The notes below the pieces were generated by a model. It was not told the origin of the DNA. It made no database searches and saw nothing but the letters and a program-made list of their open reading frames with translations. Both the position numbers and the translations under genes were made by a program. Below are positions 32,077 through 36,837 of a stretch of DNA of 36,837 nt, piece by piece. Position 1 is the first letter of the stretch; each line of letters begins with the position of its first letter. Source of the DNA: JADLDV01 sp964546355 (GTDB lineage: Bacteria; Patescibacteriota; Minisyncoccia; Phycocordibacterales; UBA9973); NCBI GenBank assembly GCA_964546355.1, contig CAZJJM010000004.1, positions 1 to 36,837 of the forward strand. Direction: 5' to 3'.

Positions 32077-33096
32077 CTATACTTGTGGTGTCTCTTCGTG
32101 ATTACGTCGAATAAAGAAATGATCAAATATCTGACTTCCAATAATCGCAATAGCAAGGAATATGAGATATATGCCGAATACTTCTGCAAAGGTTGTATTG
32201 ATTTTACGAAGTGCACCAAGTACAAAAACGTAATACCATGAAGTAATAGATATTGCACCAAGCGCAAATGCGAGTTTGCGAATATGATGCAACTCACCTG
32301 GTTTGTGATTATGTGATTCACCAAATGAAATACGCACCAGTTTCGGTGCAACAAAAATATTGAGTACGATACCATTAGCAAGAATGATAGCCATAATCAT
32401 CATCTTGGTAATAAATTTTGGTGACGCATTCAAAATCTCTGATTGAGGAATGTACAATCCGATCCCACTTACGATTACTAAGAAGAGTGCGACCCACACC
32501 ACACGAGAAAGCATGTCCATAACACCTGATTCCTGTTCTGATATTTTGTAATCCTTCAAAAAAGAAAAGAAAAATACATCAGTAATCGTAACCGCACCTA
32601 CGCCGATAGCCATACCGAACAAATGTACCGTTGTAATGATTTTTTTATATTCAAACAAAAAGCTGACGTAATCAACGTTGTAGGAAATAAATGCTAAGAA
32701 AAAGAGTGAGATGGTCAGAAAAGCTGATGAAAGACACCATACACACCACTGCTTGATAACATACGCTTGTAAGAAGATCAAATACAGAGAGAAGAGTACT
32801 GCGATCAATGACACGGCAATCACGATTCCATGCACCCATTCTGGAACACCTTGTACATACCCAAGCATTGTGTGTGCAACAAGAGAGTATGCATAATACG
32901 CCATACCGAGTATTTCGATTCTGATACCCATCCAAGTCGAATACTCACTATTGATCACTGATTCGCAATCAGAACGCATCGGGCAAATGAGACGTTTCTT
33001 CTGTTTCTTTTTATGATAAATAAAAAACGCGAGCAAAAATCCGGCAAGACTAATTACTGCCATCGCGATATCAATAGTGCTATATATAAGATTCAT
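32077..33096 (-). CDS. VKOR-like domain fused to a second multi-helix membrane domain
   Basis: A 339-residue membrane protein. The first ~145 residues are VKOR-like: four helices, a loop with CPMRSDC that shuttles electrons, and QWCVWC as the redox CxxC, as in bacterial VKOR proteins that reoxidise disulfide-forming partners. The second half is not the thioredoxin domain often fused to VKOR. It has about five helices with conserved-looking His and polar residues (HLFGMAIGVGAVTITDVFF, then SGIGLYIP and ISFGESHNHKPGELHH), suggesting a cofactor or quinone site (inference). It overlaps the pterin dehydratase gene by four bases and abuts the cobalamin gene. Confidence 0.8.
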   Translation of the reverse strand: MNLIYSTIDIAMAVISLAGFLLAFFIYHKKKQKKRLICPMRSDCESVINSEYSTWMGIRIEILGMAYYAYSLVAHTMLGYVQGVPEWVHGIVIAVSLIAVLFSLYLIFLQAYVIKQWCVWCLSSAFLTISLFFLAFISYNVDYVSFLFEYKKIITTVHLFGMAIGVGAVTITDVFFFSFLKDYKISEQESGVMDMLSRVVWVALFLVIVSGIGLYIPQSEILNASPKFITKMMIMAIILANGIVLNIFVAPKLVRISFGESHNHKPGELHHIRKLAFALGAISITSWYYVFVLGALRKINTTFAEVFGIYLIFLAIAIIGSQIFDHFFIRRNHEETPQV

Positions 33097-33419
33097 ATTC
33101 TCATACTATCAATTTTTGCGGCTAAAATGAAATCATTTTCTGAAAGCCCTCCAACTGTATGTGTCCACAATGTCAAAGTAACGTTGTTGTAATGAATCGC
33201 AATGTCTGGATGATGCCCTTCTTGTTCGGCAATATCAGCGATGTGATTCACGAAATCTACTGCACCGATAAAATCGGTGAATGTGTATGTTCGAAAAATA
33301 TTTTTTTCATCTTGTGAAAGTGTCCATCCGGGTATCTGTGTGAGATACTCATGTATCTGATCTCCTGATAGTGGTGGAACTTTTTCTTCACAAGGAATAC
33401 ATTTTTTAAGACTAAGCAT
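33093..33419 (-). CDS. Pterin-4a-carbinolamine dehydratase-like protein
   Basis: A 108-residue protein with the full PCD pattern: IPGWTLSQDEKNIFRTYTF, EGHHPDIAIHYNNVTLTLWTH (split, with the catalytic His pair in HHPD) and GGLSENDFILAAKID. The enzyme dehydrates 4a-hydroxytetrahydrobiopterin in aromatic amino-acid hydroxylation, but no hydroxylase is seen here. A moonlighting or pterin-repair role is inference. An N-terminal CIPCEE adds a CxxC. It is second in the operon, after the methyltransferase and overlapping the VKOR fusion. Confidence 0.9.
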   Translation of the reverse strand: MLSLKKCIPCEEKVPPLSGDQIHEYLTQIPGWTLSQDEKNIFRTYTFTDFIGAVDFVNHIADIAEQEGHHPDIAIHYNNVTLTLWTHTVGGLSENDFILAAKIDSMRI

Positions 33420-33428
33420 AGTTATATA

Positions 33429-33980
33429 TTACCAAATATACACATATAATTTCTTTGCTAATTTTCCTTGATGTGGCATATCAATAACAGAAATAGGTTT
33501 TTTGTTTGGAAACGTAAAATCACAAGTTACCACTCGCACTCCCCGCTGTAAATGACTATCAAATATTGGTTCAAGCTTTTGCAATACTGATGGATATAAA
33601 TATAAGAAAACGTGCGTTACATCATTCAACTCTGCTTTAAATAAATCATGGTTGTATATTTTCGAACGATGACGATACTTTCGCAATCGAAACAACGATA
33701 ACATTCTTGGAACTGGACCAATTTCATATCCTCGTACATGCACATGAGGATTACTTTCAAGCGCAGCGAGTAACACCTTCCCTTCACCAGATCCTAAATC
33801 ACACAAGACGGATGTGTCTTGTAATTCAAGAGCCTCGATAATATATTTAAGTGCATGATTTTTTACTGGAACAAATGGCGCAGAAGTAATAAGCCATCCA
33901 TACACAGAAAGCATCATAGTAAACAGCATGATGCAAAGAAAGATAAGGAGTATGATTAAAAGTATTAATGGAAATATCAT
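33429..33980 (-). CDS. Membrane-anchored FAM173-like class I methyltransferase
   Basis: A 183-residue protein with one N-terminal membrane helix (about 2-28) and an S-adenosylmethionine-binding Rossmann domain: LCDLGSGEGKVLLAALE is motif I and RGYEIGP the acidic motif II. HDLFKAELNDVTHVFLYLYP and the end RGVRVVTCDFTFPNKKP closely follow the pattern of FAM173/ATPSCKMT, lysine methyltransferases of the ATP synthase c subunit in mitochondria. The substrate here is unknown; a membrane protein lysine is a reasonable guess. First gene of the four-gene operon. GATACT or TACTAT lies a few bases before the ATG, so the mRNA may be leaderless. Confidence 0.8.
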   Translation of the reverse strand: MIFPLILLIILLIFLCIMLFTMMLSVYGWLITSAPFVPVKNHALKYIIEALELQDTSVLCDLGSGEGKVLLAALESNPHVHVRGYEIGPVPRMLSLFRLRKYRHRSKIYNHDLFKAELNDVTHVFLYLYPSVLQKLEPIFDSHLQRGVRVVTCDFTFPNKKPISVIDMPHQGKLAKKLYVYIW

Positions 33981-34010
33981 AGCTATAGTATCGCATCAAA
34001 TGCAATATAT

Positions 34011-34038
34011 AAAAAACCGAACACGTGTTCGGTTTTTT
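34011..34038. terminator. Terminator after tRNA-Leu
   Basis: A perfect palindrome, AAAAAACCGAACAC followed by its complement. It ends the tRNA-Leu transcript on the minus strand. Confidence 0.85.
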
Positions 34039-34048
34039 ATATATTCAG

Positions 34049-34132
34049 TGCACGAGAGAAGACTTGAACTTCCATGCCCTTGCGGGCGCTACCACCTCAA
34101 GGTAGTGCGTCTACCAATTTCGCCACCCGTGC
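34049..34132 (-). tRNA. tRNA-Leu (anticodon GAG)
   Basis: A class II tRNA on the minus strand. Acceptor GCACGGG/CTCGTGC with one G-U pair and discriminator A73. Anticodon stem CTACC/GGTAG with loop TTGAGGT, a long variable arm (GCCC-GCAA-GGGC) and T-loop TTCAAGT. CCA is not encoded (CTG follows A73), unlike tRNA-His and tRNA-Val here. Confidence 0.95.
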
Positions 34133-34150
34133 AAGGATGAGAACATGCTT

Positions 34151-34179
34151 ACTGTAATACATTTTGTCTAATAATTCAA
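34151..34179 (-). promoter_or_regulatory. Promoter of tRNA-Leu
   Basis: TTGAAT (34174-34179), a 17-base spacer, TACAGT (34151-34156) on the minus strand, 18 bases before the tRNA 5' end. Confidence 0.6.
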
Positions 34180-34196
34180 GTAACGGCCAAGAAAAC

Positions 34197-34222
34197 AAAA
34201 ATACCGCATATGCGGTATTTTT
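34197..34222. terminator. Terminator of rplS
   Basis: AAAAATACCGCAT with its 13-base complement. On the minus strand it follows the rplS stop by five bases. Confidence 0.85.
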
Positions 34223-34227
34223 TGAGA

Positions 34228-34659
34228 TTATACTTCTTGAGATACAGTTTCTGTTTCTTCTACAGGAGCTTCTTCTGTCACATTCTTTGCACTATTTCCG
34301 AATCCAAAGATTGTTTTCATCTTGCGACGAATTTCTTTTGCTGCTTTGTCTCGGATGTAGTAGAGCTTTGAACGGCGAACCTTTGAACGCTTTACAATCT
34401 CGATAGAATCAATCATTGGAGAGAAGAGTGGGAAGATACGTTCTACACCAACACTGTTTGAGATTTTGCGAATAGTAAATGTTGCACCTGCTTCTGTTCC
34501 GTGTTTTCGAGACAATACAAGTCCTTCAAAAGCTTGAAGACGAGTCTTGCCTTTTTCTTGAATCTTAGACCAGACACGAATCGTGTCACCCGCATGCATA
34601 TCAAGGTTTTTGCGTGCTTCAACGTCTACCGGAGTAAATTGTGTCACTGTGTTTTCCAT
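34228..34659 (-). CDS. rplS: Ribosomal protein L19
   Basis: A 143-residue large-subunit protein at the 30S/50S interface. Family blocks: HAGDTIRVWSKIQEKGKTR, QAFEGLVLSRKHG, TFTIRKISNSVGVERIFPLF, split here, then VKRSKVRRSKLYYIRD and an acidic tail (TEEAPVEETETVSQ) not present in E. coli L19. An extended -10 (TGA-TAGAGT, 34667-34675) ends seven bases before the ATG and there is no Shine-Dalgarno, so this essential gene may be translated leaderless, although read-through from the pseudouridine synthase gene is also possible. Confidence 0.96.
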   Translation of the reverse strand: MENTVTQFTPVDVEARKNLDMHAGDTIRVWSKIQEKGKTRLQAFEGLVLSRKHGTEAGATFTIRKISNSVGVERIFPLFSPMIDSIEIVKRSKVRRSKLYYIRDKAAKEIRRKMKTIFGFGNSAKNVTEEAPVEETETVSQEV

Positions 34660-34666
34660 GGGTCTT

Positions 34667-34675
34667 ACTCTATCA
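34667..34675 (-). promoter_or_regulatory. Extended -10 promoter of rplS
   Basis: TGA-TAGAGT on the minus strand, seven bases before the rplS ATG, overlapping the stop region of the upstream gene. Confidence 0.4.
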
Positions 34676-35446
34676 GATTTTCTTTATTTCCGCAAGTGCT
34701 TTTTTGAAATCTTCAGGAAATGGGGCTTCAAATGTCTTTTTCTCGCCACTCAGCATCATCAGGGTGATTCTAGATGCATGAAGTGCTGTACGGTCAAATC
34801 CGAGCACTTTTGGACGATCTGGAGCATAGAGAGTGTCTGATACGATAGGGTGATTGATGTATTTCAAGTGTACACGGATCTGGTGAGTTCGTCCGGTGTG
34901 TGGCCATATCTCAAGAAAAGAGAATTTGGTAATTCCCTCTTTATCGTCAAAAGGTGTTTCAGTGTGTATGTCGAATCGATCTTGTACATAGTATTCTGTC
35001 TCAGCATCACGAAGCTCACCGCGGACACCTCTTCCAGAATGCCAACGACGGAAATCATTTTTACTTCTACCGATCGGTGCCGTGATTGTCGCTTGTGTAC
35101 GTCGAGGTTGCCCCCAAACGAATGTGTGATAAATCTTCTTGATTGTACGATCTTGAAACTGTGCCTTGAGGTGAAGAAAAGCTTCTTGTGTTTTTGCAAC
35201 AAGAATTACCCCTGATGTCTCACGATCAAGTCGGTGCACAATACCAGGACGAGGTAGTGTGATTTCCTCTTTTGTCTTCTGATCAACATAGACAGTCGGT
35301 TCACCAACATCTTTCATTTCTGGATACTCTTCAAGAATCATATCTGCCAAAGTTTTTTCTGTTGAACGTCCATCACCATGAACCATCAGTCCTGATGGTT
35401 TGTTGAATATAAGTATATCGTTGTCTTCGTAGATGATTGGTGGCAT
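34673..35446 (-). CDS. RluA/RluD-family 23S rRNA pseudouridine synthase
   Basis: A 257-residue enzyme that isomerises uridine in rRNA. The catalytic motif is GIVHRLDRETSGVILVAKT with the Asp in RLDRET. DNDILIFNKPSGLMVHG is the N-terminal block, and HTGRTHQIRVHLKYINHPIVSD the C-terminal one, divided here. The S4 domain of full-length RluD is absent, as in RluA or RluC-short types, so the exact target uridine is uncertain. The start MPPIIYED at 35446 is chosen, four bases after the stop of the gene at 35451; the two are probably co-transcribed. Confidence 0.9.
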   Translation of the reverse strand: MPPIIYEDNDILIFNKPSGLMVHGDGRSTEKTLADMILEEYPEMKDVGEPTVYVDQKTKEEITLPRPGIVHRLDRETSGVILVAKTQEAFLHLKAQFQDRTIKKIYHTFVWGQPRRTQATITAPIGRSKNDFRRWHSGRGVRGELRDAETEYYVQDRFDIHTETPFDDKEGITKFSFLEIWPHTGRTHQIRVHLKYINHPIVSDTLYAPDRPKVLGFDRTALHASRITLMMLSGEKKTFEAPFPEDFKKALAEIKKI

Positions 35447-35450
35447 GAAA

Positions 35451-36770
35451 TTATTCTTCTTCGTTATCACTAGACTTGATATCAAGAATTTCGTCTTGTT
35501 TCTGTGTTTTTAGATTTTGCTCTGTTTCCAGAAATTCTTTAATTAAAGAGTCGATTTGCCTAGATGCATTATCATCATGTTGCACAGCGAGCATATTTTT
35601 AATGTCTTCATTCTTCCAACCTAATTCCTTTATAGAATCAACAACTTCAGTGTATTTTCTGAAAATACTATTCTCAGAATCAGCTGCAAATGCGGATAAT
35701 TTTTGACACTGAACAATAATTTGATTCATTACTGAAAATTTTTGTGGACTATTTTGAAACTTTTCTTTCATTGATTCATCGTCAACATGCTTCATCATGC
35801 GAACAAGATTTTTTACATCAGCAACATCAAAATACAAAATCATTTTAGGTACAGCAAATTCTTTCATTAATTCACCTTTGTGATTTTTAAAATATTTAAC
35901 CTTGGTTTTATATCCACTTCTAATTGAATGCAGTAGTGTAAAAAACTTTTTCTTATATTGTTCACTATACAACCCCCGAAAAGTCACGTCGATTCCAAGT
36001 CCCATAAAACTACTTTCGTCGTCTTCCTTGCGAATTTCCAACATGTCATCAACACCTCTTTTTACATCATCAAACTCAGAAACTGGTTCGACACTTATGT
36101 CTTTCCCGAACCAATCAAGATTAGAAACACCGTGAACCAAAGCACGCTCGGTAATAGTTGCGACTTTCTTCATCTTTTCCAAATCATGAGAGGTTTCAGA
36201 TTGTTGAGTTTTTTCAGCAAATTCTGCTTTACGAAGTGCAAGTGATGCCAAATCAGCATCAACTTCTTCTATACCTCCTTTGATCAAACCCTTTTCAGCA
36301 AACTCATAGTAGTATGTATTATTTTCCTTTGATTCTTTTTTCTGCGCAATTTGTGTTTTTTCGTAAATAGCAGTGAGTTCTGTTTCATCATTAAGAATAT
36401 TCTCTTTTTCATGATCAAGATGTTCAAAAAAAGTCTTGAGATTTTCTTCAAGTTTGTCGTCACGAACAACGGATAGTCTCTTTTTTTCTATCGGAATAAA
36501 CTCAGGTTCTTTTTTTTCTGGTTTTTTATCTTCAATTACAACTTCCTCACTTCCAAGAATTCCACTTGCTCGAATAATGGCTATTACTTCTGGTATTGAA
36601 GAACCTTCTATCAAAACCTTACTTTGAATGAGTGCTTGTTCTATGTCTTCGTCTGATTTTAATAACGATTTATCAAACTTTCCGAGTTCAATTTTCTTGG
36701 CAAATTTATTTGCAACAAGACCTTCTCGTGAAGTGATTACCTTAGATTCTATTTTGGGATTAAAGTTCAT
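35451..36770 (-). CDS. Conserved CPR protein of unknown function
   Basis: A 439-residue soluble protein. The first ~190 residues are charged and probably partly disordered or coiled (KKPEKKEPEFIPIEKKRL; QIAQKKESKEN). The middle block, ERALVHGVSNLDWFGKD, then FDDVKRGVDDMLEIRKEDD and FMGLGIDVTFRGLYSEQ, is the part I recall from other CPR genomes, without a known function. It ends in helices and an acidic tail. The start MNFNPKIES at 36770 is chosen. It begins only ten bases after the 3' end of the tRNA-Val gene, so it may be co-transcribed with the tRNA and left nearly leaderless by tRNA processing. Confidence 0.7.
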   Translation of the reverse strand: MNFNPKIESKVITSREGLVANKFAKKIELGKFDKSLLKSDEDIEQALIQSKVLIEGSSIPEVIAIIRASGILGSEEVVIEDKKPEKKEPEFIPIEKKRLSVVRDDKLEENLKTFFEHLDHEKENILNDETELTAIYEKTQIAQKKESKENNTYYYEFAEKGLIKGGIEEVDADLASLALRKAEFAEKTQQSETSHDLEKMKKVATITERALVHGVSNLDWFGKDISVEPVSEFDDVKRGVDDMLEIRKEDDESSFMGLGIDVTFRGLYSEQYKKKFFTLLHSIRSGYKTKVKYFKNHKGELMKEFAVPKMILYFDVADVKNLVRMMKHVDDESMKEKFQNSPQKFSVMNQIIVQCQKLSAFAADSENSIFRKYTEVVDSIKELGWKNEDIKNMLAVQHDDNASRQIDSLIKEFLETEQNLKTQKQDEILDIKSSDNEEE

Positions 36771-36780
36771 AGATAAAATG

Positions 36781-36837
36781 TGGTGCACCCTGAGGGACTT
36801 GAACCCCCGACCTTTCCGGTGTAAACGGATTGCTCTA
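36781..36837 (-). tRNA. tRNA-Val (anticodon TAC), 5' part beyond the window
   Basis: The 3' 57 bases of a tRNA on the minus strand. Anticodon stem TCCG/CGGA with loop TTTACAC, T-stem GGGGG/CCCTC with TTCAAGT, acceptor AGGGTGC, A73 and encoded CCA. The outermost anticodon-stem pair is an A-A mismatch. The acceptor 5' arm and most of the D arm lie outside the window. Confidence 0.88.

Noticed and set aside
34850..35215. Overlapping frames of 121 and 112 residues inside the pseudouridine synthase gene
   Set aside because: The real gene has intact catalytic motifs over the same bases; these frames have no domain features.
1..36837. Recoding of TGA (Gly) as in Gracilibacteria and SR1
   Set aside because: TGA acts as a normal stop, for example at the end of the MYG1-like and pterin dehydratase genes, and conserved proteins have no in-frame TGA.
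1..36837. CRISPR arrays, insertion sequences, rRNA genes or a replication origin
   Set aside because: No regularly spaced repeats, transposase motifs, rRNA sequence or DnaA-box cluster was seen on either strand.

Overview
The window looks like part of a chromosome from a Patescibacteria/CPR bacterium, most likely a Parcubacteria lineage. The DNA is A/T-rich, the code is standard (TGA is used as stop), genes are packed tightly, and most are on the minus strand. Several proteins are conserved CPR types that I recognise only from memory. The secE-nusG-rplK operon ends in a terminator with no rplA after rplK, which fits the Parcubacteria group reported to lack ribosomal protein L1 (inference). 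Both ends cut genes: a glycyl-tRNA synthetase on the left and a tRNA-Val on the right.

Layout: 1-3734 holds glyS, a large membrane-anchored surface protein and recO. 3776-5036 is a lone plus-strand unit: promoter, hairpin leader, a MYG1/DHH-like protein and a bidirectional terminator. 5042-8735 is ileS, unusual because a complete histidine-phosphatase domain is inserted in the synthetase and because a T-box leader that appears to act on translation precedes it. 8756-11824 holds a conserved CPR protein, argS and dut. 11931-15499 continues a dTMP/folate cluster: HIT protein, thyA, a dCMP deaminase with an extra N-terminal domain, a HIGH-type nucleotidyltransferase and folA. 15545-16835 is rplK-nusG-secE. 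17177-21574 is a SIMPL protein and a MacAB-like ABC export system. 21642-26988 carries membrane and envelope genes: metallophosphoesterase, two micro-membrane proteins, a K+-channel-like protein, mscL, a DUF1761 protein, an MsbA-like ABC exporter and a DinB-like protein. 27027-31370 is an accessory-looking block with an MGMT-like protein, two HEXXH proteins, unknown membrane proteins and two decayed copies of one short coding sequence. 31428-33980 holds tRNA-His and an operon of a FAM173-like methyltransferase, pterin dehydratase, VKOR fusion and cobalamin adenosyltransferase. 34011-36837 holds tRNA-Leu, rplS, an RluA/RluD-type pseudouridine synthase, a conserved CPR protein and the partial tRNA-Val.

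How the genes work together: dut, dCMP deaminase, ThyA and DHFR make dUMP and dTMP and recycle folate. The cobalamin adenosyltransferase may supply a B12-dependent ribonucleotide reductase encoded elsewhere. The adaptor, permease and ATPase form one exporter.

Two window-wide patterns stand out. Many genes have an extended -10 box (TGnTATACT or close) placed 6-11 bases before the ATG, which predicts leaderless or nearly leaderless mRNAs. Almost every transcription unit ends in a strong hairpin terminator, many of them bidirectional. No stretch longer than 300 bases lacks a gene or an identified RNA element. I saw no insertion sequence, CRISPR array or rRNA.
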